Of a stretch of 7,624 nt of DNA, positions 1 to 6,520 are shown piece after piece. Source of the DNA: Gammaproteobacteria bacterium. GTDB taxonomy: Bacteria > Pseudomonadota > Gammaproteobacteria > Enterobacterales > GCA-2746155. The notes under the pieces are model-generated. The model made no database searches. It was given only the letters and a program-made list of their open reading frames with translations, and had not been told where the DNA came from. Position 1 is the first letter of the stretch. Every line of letters begins with the position of its first letter. The DNA lies in the NCBI GenBank assembly GCA_024206355.1, contig JAAGZM010000033.1, positions 1 through 7,624 of the forward strand. Direction: 5' to 3'. Both the position numbers and the translations under genes were made by a program.

Positions 1-1
1 A

Positions 2-124
2 GTCAATAAGTCTAAAAAACGTGCAATCAAATGTGTAGGCAAACTCACTCAATGGGTGAATACTAATCCTTCTGTAAGTTGCTGTTTTGAAATAAATAAC
101 CATAAGTCAGAGCCGGTCAACTGA
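2..124 (+). CDS. possible C-terminal fragment of an unrecognised gene
   Basis: The plus-strand frame beginning at base 2 stays open for 40 codons and ends in TGA at 122-124. The product is lysine-rich at its left end, then contains Cys-Cys, and ends in SEPVN. I do not recognise the family. The other two plus frames close within the first 40 bases, which mildly favours this one. The same stretch is also open on the minus strand in the same codon register (possible ATG at 101-103, no ribosome site), so chance is a real alternative. No start is visible because the frame runs off the left edge. Confidence 0.2.
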   Translation, partial: VNKSKKRAIKCVGKLTQWVNTNPSVSCCFEINNHKSEPVN

Positions 125-188
125 GGATTCTAGGTTTAACTGTCAATATCAAATAAAGTTAATAACACGCACATTTTTGCGAGGCACA

Positions 189-198
189 ACTGGTTCAT
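189..198 (+). promoter_or_regulatory. candidate operator word ACTGGTTCAT (copy 1)
   Basis: The 10-mer here is identical to bases 3027-3036 in the divergent regulator/dehydrogenase region, and the match continues imperfectly to the right (CTGGAT here, TTAGTAT there). It lies about 50 bases upstream of the start point predicted from the -10 at 234-239. That position would suit an IclR-family activator. Seen: the exact repeat. Inferred: that the IclR protein binds it. Only the left half is conserved, as the matching right arm found in the other copy is degenerate here. Confidence 0.35.
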
Positions 199-210
199 CT
201 GGATAAAAAC

Positions 211-239
211 TTGCTTTTCCAGCACTTACAAGTTTTAAT
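211..239 (+). promoter_or_regulatory. candidate sigma-70 promoter for the MFS transporter
   Basis: A -35-like TTGCTT (211-216, 3 of 6 consensus bases) is followed after 17 bases by a -10-like TTTAAT (234-239, 5 of 6). The predicted start is near 246, giving a leader of roughly 60 bases before the ATG at 310. The -35 is weak, which fits a promoter that needs an activator. Other AT-rich hexamers nearby could serve, so the assignment is tentative. Confidence 0.3.
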
Positions 240-309
240 ATCGTGAGGAAAATTTTTAGAAAAAATAAATACTAATTCATTTCCAACTCAGCAGCACAGG
301 TTGCAAACC

Positions 310-1473
310 ATGATTAAATTATTTTTAAATGATGATCATATTGATGTAAACAGTACACGATCTGTTGCATCAATGATCTATCTAGCTGTTGTAGGTGTTT
401 GTGTTTTTATTATCCAGCCTGGTTTTGTACAGGGACTTGTTGAGACACTTGGACTTTCTCCTGAAGAAGCTGGTTATATTGCCTCAGTTGAAATGTGGGG
501 TCTAGCATTGACTACCATATTGCTCAACCTTTTTGCCCACAAATATAACTGGCAAAAACTGACATTCTGGTTTTTGATGATAGCTGTTGTCGGCAATCTT
601 GCCTCAATTAGTCAAACTGATATTGTCACCCTTGGTATCACCAGAGCGATTACTGGCATAGGCTTGGGAGGTATGATTTCCCTGCCTTTTGCAATGATGG
701 GACTTACAAAAAATCCGGATCGTAATTTTGGTTTTCTGGTAGTCTGGGTACTGGTCTATGGTGCAATTGGCATGTTTATTATTCCAAAATCACTTGAGGT
801 GATTAAACTAGATGGAATTTTGCTGTTTCTGGCTTTGTTTTGTGCTGTAGGTATCCTGTTGATCCGCAACCTGCCAAAAAGGGCAGGAGATCATGTGGAA
901 GAAAATCAGCTGACTGATCATTTTTCAATCATCACAAAATCAGCGACTTTGTTGTCAATATTAACTTTCAACACAGCAATTGGTATTGTCTGGGCCTATA
1001 TTTTTCTGGTTGGTATTAATGGCGGTATGGAAGAGCAAACCATTGCCAATGTAATAACATTTTCTCAGTTTCTGGGCATTGCCGGAGCCTTCATTGCAGC
1101 CATGTTGGCGAATAAAATTGGTAGGGGCGTACCATTATTATTATCCATATTGGGTTGCGGTGCTGGAGTTTCTTTTCTACTCAATGATATTTCCTATTTT
1201 ATGTACTCTTTGGCTATTTATCTATTTAACTTTACCTGGAATATCGCACAACCTTATCTGCTTGCTGTGATGTCTAGCTTTGCAGATGGTGGAAAGATGA
1301 TTGTTCGGGGAGTCAGCATGCAAATGATTGGTTTTGCTATTGGCCCATACGTTGGTGCTACTTTATTGGCAGCAGAGGGTCCTGATATGTACTTTAGGGT
1401 TAACCTGGCTGGTGCATTACTGTTTGTTGTCAGCGGGCTTTTGATGATCCCTGCGTTAAAGGATCAAAAATAA
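310..1473 (+). CDS. MFS transporter
   Basis: This is a 387-residue integral inner-membrane protein with about 12 hydrophobic segments: roughly residues 23-43, 52-72, 79-97, 105-127, 138-158, 166-182, then after a charged central loop (about 183-205) 210-232, 242-264, 270-288, 294-318, 329-349 and 361-380. This 6+6 plan, the length and the central loop are typical of the major facilitator superfamily. The loop between helices 8 and 9 keeps the basic motif-A-like stretch LANKIGRG; the equivalent loop between helices 2 and 3 (LFAHKYNW) is degenerate. Start: a TTG at 301 would sit directly on the ribosome site, whereas the ATG at 310 lies 9 bases after AGG (298-300), so I prefer 310. It points at the aldehyde dehydrogenase tail to tail with a 17-base gap. 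Context suggests uptake of the amine or amino acid processed by the neighbouring enzymes; direction and substrate are inferred. Export is an alternative. Confidence 0.88.
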   Translation: MIKLFLNDDHIDVNSTRSVASMIYLAVVGVCVFIIQPGFVQGLVETLGLSPEEAGYIASVEMWGLALTTILLNLFAHKYNWQKLTFWFLMIAVVGNLASISQTDIVTLGITRAITGIGLGGMISLPFAMMGLTKNPDRNFGFLVVWVLVYGAIGMFIIPKSLEVIKLDGILLFLALFCAVGILLIRNLPKRAGDHVEENQLTDHFSIITKSATLLSILTFNTAIGIVWAYIFLVGINGGMEEQTIANVITFSQFLGIAGAFIAAMLANKIGRGVPLLLSILGCGAGVSFLLNDISYFMYSLAIYLFNFTWNIAQPYLLAVMSSFADGGKMIVRGVSMQMIGFAIGPYVGATLLAAEGPDMYFRVNLAGALLFVVSGLLMIPALKDQK

Positions 1474-1485
1474 ACAACTATTACT

Positions 1486-1495
1486 GATAATTATC
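1486..1495. repeat. 10-bp perfect palindrome at a convergent gene junction
   Basis: GATAATTATC is self-complementary with no loop and overlaps the TAA stop of the dehydrogenase (1491-1493 on the minus strand). It sits in the 17-base gap between two convergent genes. It is too AT-rich and too short to be a stem-loop terminator. Function unknown, possibly chance. Confidence 0.3.
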
Positions 1496-2981
1496 CAAGA
1501 TTGATCCATGCACTTTTCAAACAGGTATATTTTTCAATTGCATGAAGAGATTTGTCATGTCCATTACCAGATTGCTTAAGGCCACCAAGGGGGACAGTCA
1601 AATCAGATCCTCCATAACAATTTACATGGATAACCCCTGATTTGATTTTTCGTATCATGCGATGAGCAACTTCCAGGTTTGCAGTCCATACACCTGCAGC
1701 AAGTCCGTAATTTGTGCTATTGGCAATTCTTACTGCATCATCTTCATCTTCAAAAGGGATAACACAGAGTATCGGTCCAAATACTTCTTGCTGGGCGATC
1801 TGCATTTCTGCTGTAACGTCTTTAAATATTGTAGGCTGCATATAATAACCACCTGATCCAACAAGAATTTGCTGACCTCCTGAACAGAGAATTGCACCTT
1901 CACTTTTTGCTGTTTCAACATAGTCGAGATTTTGTTGTAGTTGCACAGCACTATTAATTGCTCCAATGTCCGAACTTTGGTCAAGGGGATCACCAACAGT
2001 CATTTGCTGTGTTTTTTGAATAATTAATTCTAGAAATTGCTCATAAATACTCTTATGCACTAGCAGGCGGGATCCGGCGATACAGACTTGACCGGAATTG
2101 CGAAATATACCATTGACTGCTGCAGATGCTGCTTTATCTAAATCAGCCACATCAGGGAAAATGATATTTGGTGATTTTCCACCCAATTCCAGATAGATAT
2201 GTTTGAGGTTGGATCTGGCTGAATATTCAAGCAGACGACGACCAACAAAACCAGAACCGGTAAAAGCCAGTACATCTACATCCATATGCAGGGCCAAAGC
2301 TTCACCAACAACACTCCCTTTACCTGTAACCACATTGAAAACTCCCTCAGGCAGACCTGCTTCCACAGCTAATTCAGCCAGTCGCAATAAACTCAAAGAT
2401 GCAGTCTCTGAAGGTTTGAGTACTACAGAATTACCTGCAGCTAATGCTGGGGCTACTTTCCATGCTCCAATCATCAGTGGAAAATTCCAGGGAACAATTA
2501 CACCGACAACACCCACTGGTGATCGTTCTATTAAGCCCAGAATAGAATTGGATGTAGGTGCTATCTCTCCGTATAATTTATCAATAGCTTCACCATAATA
2601 ACGAAAAGTACTGGCCGCACTACCCGGTTCAGCTTTTAAAGCCATATTTATCTCTGTGCCGTTGTCTCTGACACCCAACACAGCTATCTCCATAGCATGT
2701 GATTCTATTAAATCTGCAAAACGAATCAGTACTTTTTTGCGTTCAGCCGGGCTTTTATTTGACCAGATCCCTGATTCGAATGCTTGTTTTGCTGAACTAA
2801 CGGCAAGATTTATGTCTTCAACGTCACCGGATGCCAGAGTTGTAAGCAACTTTCCATTTCTGGGACTGAACACTTCAACTGTATTGCCAGTTTGACTTTT
2901 TTGTTTGCGACCACCAATAAAATGGAATTGCTCAGGGATGTCCTGTTCTTTGTAACTTTCTATGCTATTTTGACTAATCAC
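1491..2981 (-). CDS. NAD(P)-dependent aldehyde dehydrogenase, PuuC-like
   Basis: The 496-residue product is a full-length cytosolic aldehyde dehydrogenase, oxidising an aldehyde to a carboxylate with NAD(P)+. Visible landmarks: PWNFP (164-168) with its active-site Asn, the cofactor-binding LKPSE (from 188), FTGS (240-243), LELGGKSPN with the general-base Glu265, GQVCIAGSR with the nucleophile Cys300, and EVFGP near the C-terminus. The ending GGLKQSGNGHDKSLHAIEK closely matches E. coli PuuC (gamma-glutamyl-gamma-aminobutyraldehyde dehydrogenase) as I recall it, so aminoaldehydes are the best substrate guess. Start: a TTG at 2987 is only 1 base from AGGGG (minus strand, 2989-2993), while the GTG at 2981 is 7 bases away, so GTG is preferred. 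It is divergent from the IclR gene, with a good promoter at 3018-3046, and probably oxidises the aldehyde made by the aminotransferase at 3913. The dehydrogenase family is certain; the substrate is inferred. Confidence 0.95.
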   Translation of the reverse strand: MISQNSIESYKEQDIPEQFHFIGGRKQKSQTGNTVEVFSPRNGKLLTTLASGDVEDINLAVSSAKQAFESGIWSNKSPAERKKVLIRFADLIESHAMEIAVLGVRDNGTEINMALKAEPGSAASTFRYYGEAIDKLYGEIAPTSNSILGLIERSPVGVVGVIVPWNFPLMIGAWKVAPALAAGNSVVLKPSETASLSLLRLAELAVEAGLPEGVFNVVTGKGSVVGEALALHMDVDVLAFTGSGFVGRRLLEYSARSNLKHIYLELGGKSPNIIFPDVADLDKAASAAVNGIFRNSGQVCIAGSRLLVHKSIYEQFLELIIQKTQQMTVGDPLDQSSDIGAINSAVQLQQNLDYVETAKSEGAILCSGGQQILVGSGGYYMQPTIFKDVTAEMQIAQQEVFGPILCVIPFEDEDDAVRIANSTNYGLAAGVWTANLEVAHRMIRKIKSGVIHVNCYGGSDLTVPLGGLKQSGNGHDKSLHAIEKYTCLKSAWINLG

Positions 2982-3017
2982 TTGCAAGCCCCTATTGACT
3001 TTTGTTGCTGATTCATT

Positions 3018-3046
3018 ATTATAACCACTGGTTCATTTAGTATGAA
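3018..3046 (-). promoter_or_regulatory. promoter of the aldehyde dehydrogenase
   Basis: On the minus strand a -35 TTCATA (3046-3041, 4 of 6) is followed after exactly 17 bases by a perfect -10 TATAAT (3023-3018). The start point would fall near 3011, leaving about 30 bases to the GTG at 2981. A second, weaker minus-strand pair, TTGACG (3068-3063) with an 18-base spacer to CATACT (3044-3039), overlaps it upstream. The first pair overlaps the inverted repeats and the shared ACTGGTTCAT word, so a bound regulator would directly affect it. Confidence 0.55.
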
Positions 3047-3063
3047 TGAGTCAGTGCTCATAC
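3027..3063. promoter_or_regulatory. candidate IclR-type operator region with nested inverted repeats
   Basis: Three overlapping dyads lie here: TTCAT (3032-3036) with ATGAA (3042-3046), 5-base spacer; GTATGA (3040-3045) with TCATAC (3058-3063), 12-base spacer; and ATGAG (3046-3050) with CTCAT (3057-3061), 6-base spacer. The first is joined on its left to ACTGGTTCAT (3027-3036), the word also present at 189-198. IclR-family proteins usually bind short palindromes next to their own gene, and this is the only dyad-rich stretch between the divergent genes. Binding is inferred; which dyad matters cannot be told. The word lies in the spacer of the main dehydrogenase promoter, a position that would suit repression there. 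Confidence 0.45.
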
Positions 3064-3116
3064 GTCAAGAGAAGAGTGCTGATTATGTTGTAAATTGATG
3101 TAAAAAGGTGTTAGGC

Positions 3117-3896
3117 ATGCAAACTGTAGATAAGGCTATGGAACTTCTTGGTCATTTTTCAGAGCGTAACCCGGAGTATGGATTGTCCGAACTTTCCCGC
3201 ACCACAGGATTTGACAAGGCAACAACTCGCAGATTGTTGCTTTCCCTGATAAAACATAACTATATTGAACAGTGTGTAGATACCAAATCCTATCGAGTTG
3301 GTTCCGGAGTTTTGCGTCTGGCAAGAGTTAGAGAAGTAAACTCACCACTTGAGCGTATTTATAAACCATTATTAAGTAATCTAGTCAGTAAAACAGATGA
3401 AACAGCTCATTTTGCTATTCTTTCAGCAGGAAAATTATCAAATATTGGAATTCATGAATCTGCAAAAGCAAACCGTATTCATTTTGCATTGGGTGAAGAA
3501 GCAGCAATTCATGCAACTGCATCAGGGATAGTCAGCTTGGCTTTTTGCAGTGCTCCATACAAAAAGTCGATATTGAATCAACAGCTTGTTGCATTCACTG
3601 ATAAGACAATCGTTGACAAGACTCAACTAGGGTCGTTGTTGAATGATGTTCACAATCAGGGTTATTTCATAAATAATGGCATGTATGAAGAGGATGTTTG
3701 TAGTATTGCAGCCCCTGTATTCAACTCAACCATTGAACCAGTAGGTGCTATTGCTGTAGCAGTCCCAAAAAGCCGTTTTAGTACAAAACAGCAAAAACTA
3801 ATTTTGTATCACATATTAGATGCAGCAAAGAATGCTTCTATCTCACTAGGTGCTGAACTCGAACAGTTACCTCTAAGCCATCAATCAGCCAGCTAG
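3117..3896 (+). CDS. IclR-family transcriptional regulator
   Basis: The 259-residue protein has the two-domain IclR plan. An N-terminal winged helix-turn-helix (about residues 1-65) includes YGLSELSRTTGFDKATTRRLLLSLIKHNYI, with the recognition helix near 33-46, and the wing ending in YRVGSGVLRLA. The effector domain (about 80-245) shows the family's landmarks: TAHFAIL, IHESAKANRIHFALGEEAAIHATASG, and the C-terminal SIAAPVFN...VGAIAVAVP. Start: GTG at 3108 lies inside the ribosome site AAAGG (3104-3108); the ATG at 3117 is 8 bases downstream and begins the canonical helix, so it is preferred. It is divergent from the aldehyde dehydrogenase and leads a transcript with the aminotransferase 16 bases downstream. 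It probably senses the pathway substrate or product and controls both arms and the transporter. I did not find a convincing promoter reading toward this gene. Confidence 0.93.
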   Translation: MQTVDKAMELLGHFSERNPEYGLSELSRTTGFDKATTRRLLLSLIKHNYIEQCVDTKSYRVGSGVLRLARVREVNSPLERIYKPLLSNLVSKTDETAHFAILSAGKLSNIGIHESAKANRIHFALGEEAAIHATASGIVSLAFCSAPYKKSILNQQLVAFTDKTIVDKTQLGSLLNDVHNQGYFINNGMYEEDVCSIAAPVFNSTIEPVGAIAVAVPKSRFSTKQQKLILYHILDAAKNASISLGAELEQLPLSHQSAS

Positions 3897-3912
3897 TATT
3901 TTGGAGAATAAC

Positions 3913-5253
3913 ATGCAACAGGATTTTAATTATTGGCAACCCATGACTCATCCAGCAGTGACTCAAAACACTACTCAAATAGTCATAACAAAAGCTGAGG
4001 GTGTGGAAATAACAGATTCCAATGGGCACACTGCACTCGATGCTGTAGGTGGTTTATGGAATGTCAATTTGGGGTATTCCTGCCAACCCGTAAAAGATGC
4101 AATTGCAGAACAATTAGATGTTTTACCCTATTACTCATCCTTCTCAGGAGTTGCAACAGATAAAGCCATAGAGTTGGCACATATTCTTGGAGAATGGTTT
4201 GCAGCTGATGGATTACAGCGGGTATTTTATACTTCCGGTGGTTCTGATTCTGTTGAAACGGCACTTCGTCTAGCTCGCCAATACCACAAAATTCGCGGTG
4301 ATAAAGATCGCTATAAGTTCATCAGTTTAAAAAAAGGTTACCATGGAACACACTTTGGCGCTGCTTCTATCAATGGAAATGCCAAGTTTCGTCGGAACTA
4401 TGAACCACTTTTACAGGGTTGTTTTCAAATAGCATCGCCTTATGCTTATCGCAACCCATTCAATGAAACCAATCCACAAAAACTGGCTGTTTTATGTGCA
4501 AAGCTATTAGAAGATGAAATCATTTTTCAGGGTGCTGACACAGTTGCTGCTTTTATCATGGAACCTGTTTTGGGTGCTGGAGGCGTTATCGTACCCCATG
4601 AAAGTTTTATGCCAATGGTTAGAAAAATTTGCGATAAATACGGTGTTTTATTGATAGCAGATGAGGTTATTACTGCATTTGGTCGAACTGGTGTTCCCAC
4701 AGGCTCAAGATTATGGAATACCAAGCCTGATATTAGTTGTTTGGCAAAAGCTATGACAAATGGATATTTCCCGTTTGGGGCAGCTATGATAAGTGAAAAA
4801 ATAGCTAATACATTTGAGTCAAATAAAGACAGTTTTGGAGATCTTGGTCACGGTTATACCTATTCTGGGCATCCTGTCGGAGCTGCAGCTGCATTAGCAA
4901 CACTACAACAAATTACCACCACTAATGTTGTGGATAATGCTGCTGCCAGAGGTAGTGAATTACGGGCAGGAATGCAGTCATTATTCGAAAAGTACAGCTC
5001 AGTAGGTGACTTAAGAGGTATTGGTCTGATGCAAGTTCTGGAGTTGGTTGAGGATCGCGAGAAAAAGACTGTAATGGCTAAAGACAAAATGAACATATTT
5101 CTAAATACCACTTATCAGGATGGTGTTTTAGTAAGGGTATCCGGGAATAATATTATAATATCACCACCGCTAGTTATTAGTAGCCAGGATGTAAACAAAA
5201 TCCTTTCTGCAGTTGAAGCAGGTTTAGCCGCAATAGAACAAAAAGGAGATTGA
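3913..5253 (+). CDS. class III (omega) PLP-dependent aminotransferase
   Basis: A full-length, 446-residue fold-type I aminotransferase that moves an amino group from an amine or omega-amino acid to a keto acid such as pyruvate. Seen: substrate-side GGLWNVNLGY (46-55); phosphate-binding TSGGSDSVETAL (107-118); YHG (143-145), whose Tyr stacks on the cofactor; EPV (217-219); ADEVITAFGRTG (249-260) with Asp250 contacting the pyridine N; the Schiff-base lysine Lys279 in LAKAMTNGYFP; and HGYTYSGHPVGAAAAL. These match the SpuC (putrescine-pyruvate) and Tpa (taurine-pyruvate) branch better than ornithine or GABA enzymes, but this is judged by memory. Start: ATG 3913 is 6 bases after GGAG (3903-3906); the upstream TTG at 3901 overlaps that site and is rejected. 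It follows the regulator by 16 bases and leaves only 1 base before the Tm-1-like gene, so the three are surely one transcript. The aldehyde made is likely passed to the divergent dehydrogenase. Confidence 0.93.
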   Translation: MQQDFNYWQPMTHPAVTQNTTQIVITKAEGVEITDSNGHTALDAVGGLWNVNLGYSCQPVKDAIAEQLDVLPYYSSFSGVATDKAIELAHILGEWFAADGLQRVFYTSGGSDSVETALRLARQYHKIRGDKDRYKFISLKKGYHGTHFGAASINGNAKFRRNYEPLLQGCFQIASPYAYRNPFNETNPQKLAVLCAKLLEDEIIFQGADTVAAFIMEPVLGAGGVIVPHESFMPMVRKICDKYGVLLIADEVITAFGRTGVPTGSRLWNTKPDISCLAKAMTNGYFPFGAAMISEKIANTFESNKDSFGDLGHGYTYSGHPVGAAAALATLQQITTTNVVDNAAARGSELRAGMQSLFEKYSSVGDLRGIGLMQVLELVEDREKKTVMAKDKMNIFLNTTYQDGVLVRVSGNNIIISPPLVISSQDVNKILSAVEAGLAAIEQKGD

Positions 5254-5254
5254 T

Positions 5255-6496
5255 ATGACTTCAGCTGTAATAGTAATCATCGGCACAGCTGATACCAAGG
5301 CAGATGAGCTGCTGTTTCTGAAAACATGTGTTGAAGAAGCCGGTGCCATTGGACGCATTATGGATGTAGGAGTTTTAGGTTCACCTCCATTTGAGGCTGA
5401 TTATTCGAAGTTTGATGTTGCCAAAGCCGCAAATACAACCAATGATGATATTATCGCTCTTGGGGATGAAAACAAGGCTATGATCAAACAGGCTGAAGGA
5501 GCTACTAATTTAACCAGATCCCTTCAACAGAAAAAAGAAATTCATGGCATGCTGGCAATTGGTGGATCAATGGCAACAGATCTAGCTTTGGATGTTGCAG
5601 CTGCCCTACCATTAGGCTTCCCTAAAGTAATTGCCTCAACCATAGCATTTTCACCTCTCTTGCCAACTCATCGTATTTCTCCCGATGTAATAATGATTTT
5701 GTGGTCTGCTGGTCTCTATGGTTTGAATTCTATTTGTAAAGCTGTACTCAGTCAGGCTGCCGGAGCTGTAACAGGAGCCTGCCAGATAGCTAAAAAAACA
5801 CAATCAGAACAACCTGTAGTTGCTATTACTTCTCTTGGCAGTAGTAGCTTAAAATATATGTTGGATCTAAAACCTGAACTTGAAAAAAGAGGGTATGAGG
5901 TTGCGGTTTTTCATACAACAGGGATGGGAGGTCGTGCGATGGAAGCACTTGCAGCTCAGGGCATATTTGCTGCAGTAATGGATTTTAGCCTTATCGAGGT
6001 AAGCAATTATCAACAAGGCTCTATTGTCAATGCAGGTTCCGACAGGTTGGAAAATGCAGGCATTACCGGTATCCCACAAATTGTTGCACCGGGAGGCGTT
6101 ACCTTAATGGACTTTGAATCATGGGATCCACCTATCGAACGTCTTGATGGACGCGAAATACATGTTCACAACCGATTGATTTCATGTGCTCAACTGACCG
6201 TTGAAGAAAAAATAGATGTTGCAAAAATTATTGCCCAAAAGTTATCAAAAGCCAAAAGTCCCACCGCTTTTATCATGCCTTTAGGTGGAATTGATGAATG
6301 GGACAAGCAAGGTGGACCATTTAATGATCCTGAAGGTTTGGCTGCATTTGCAGAAACGATAGCAAATGAACTGAAAGACAACGTCGAATTACATGCAATA
6401 GATGCTCATATTAATGATGAATCTTTTGTACAAACTGCCCTCTGTATTTTCGATCGGTGGCAAACCGATGGTATTATTCCTGATGGCATTCATTAA
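5255..6496 (+). CDS. Tm-1-like (UPF0261) protein, divergent subgroup
   Basis: The 413-residue product matches the full length of the Tm-1-like / UPF0261 family, named after the N-terminal half of tomato Tm-1, which binds ATP; the bacterial role is unknown. Seen: N-terminal VIIGTADTKADELLFL (about 7-22), then DVGVLG (37-42); a glycine-rich loop AIGGSMATDL (101-110); PLGFPKVIASTIA (119-131); FHTTGMGGRAMEAL (219-232); GSDRLENAGITGIPQIVAPGG; FNDPEGLAAF; and HINDESF near the end. Two sites depart from the pattern I recall: GGSMAT where GGSGGT is usual, and STIAFSPLLPTHRISPD where a GD-rich loop is usual. ATG 5255 follows AAGGAG (5243-5248) by 6 bases, and the gap to the aminotransferase is 1 base, so translation is coupled. 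It ends with tandem TAA TAA. Coupling to amine catabolism suggests a pathway-linked enzyme or repair role, not a viral-resistance one. Family assignment is firm; function is unknown. Confidence 0.88.
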   Translation: MTSAVIVIIGTADTKADELLFLKTCVEEAGAIGRIMDVGVLGSPPFEADYSKFDVAKAANTTNDDIIALGDENKAMIKQAEGATNLTRSLQQKKEIHGMLAIGGSMATDLALDVAAALPLGFPKVIASTIAFSPLLPTHRISPDVIMILWSAGLYGLNSICKAVLSQAAGAVTGACQIAKKTQSEQPVVAITSLGSSSLKYMLDLKPELEKRGYEVAVFHTTGMGGRAMEALAAQGIFAAVMDFSLIEVSNYQQGSIVNAGSDRLENAGITGIPQIVAPGGVTLMDFESWDPPIERLDGREIHVHNRLISCAQLTVEEKIDVAKIIAQKLSKAKSPTAFIMPLGGIDEWDKQGGPFNDPEGLAAFAETIANELKDNVELHAIDAHINDESFVQTALCIFDRWQTDGIIPDGIH

Positions 6497-6520
6497 TAAA
6501 ATAATCAGGGCTTGAGTATC

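Larger units (their letters stand above)
125..309. other. non-coding region upstream of the MFS transporter
   Basis: These 185 bases hold no convincing gene on either strand. They are AT-rich toward the right, especially 240-280. They contain a candidate promoter (211-239) and a 10-bp word at 189-198 that recurs in the control region near 3030; both are listed separately. I see no terminator hairpin with a T-run and no riboswitch-like fold that I could defend. Confidence 0.6.

Noticed and set aside
1..103. Minus-strand open frame from a possible ATG at 103 running off the left edge
   Set aside because: It has no ribosome site, an unremarkable product and a competing open plus-strand frame in the same register; there is not enough to call a gene.
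1486..1495. Palindrome GATAATTATC as a bidirectional terminator
   Set aside because: It has no GC stem, no loop and no flanking T-run, so it does not fit an intrinsic terminator.
2203..2598. 131-codon plus-strand open frame opposite the dehydrogenase
   Set aside because: It lies wholly antisense to a gene with intact catalytic motifs, has low-complexity Ser/Thr/Pro composition and no ribosome site; it is a shadow frame.
3063..3068. TTGACG on the minus strand as the main -35 of the dehydrogenase
   Set aside because: The -35 itself is good, but it needs an 18-base spacer and its -10 (CATACT) is weaker than the perfect TATAAT at 3018-3023 with ideal spacing; kept only as a secondary possibility.
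3734..3742. TGAACCAGT, the reverse complement of 9 bases of the shared operator word, inside the regulator gene
   Set aside because: It encodes a conserved part of the regulator's effector domain and a single 9-mer match in 7.6 kb is expected fairly often.
5255..6496. Antiviral or phage-defence role for the Tm-1-like gene by analogy with tomato Tm-1
   Set aside because: Tomato Tm-1 blocks a viral replicase, but the gene here sits in a metabolic transcript with no nuclease, toxin, integrase or other defence hallmark nearby.
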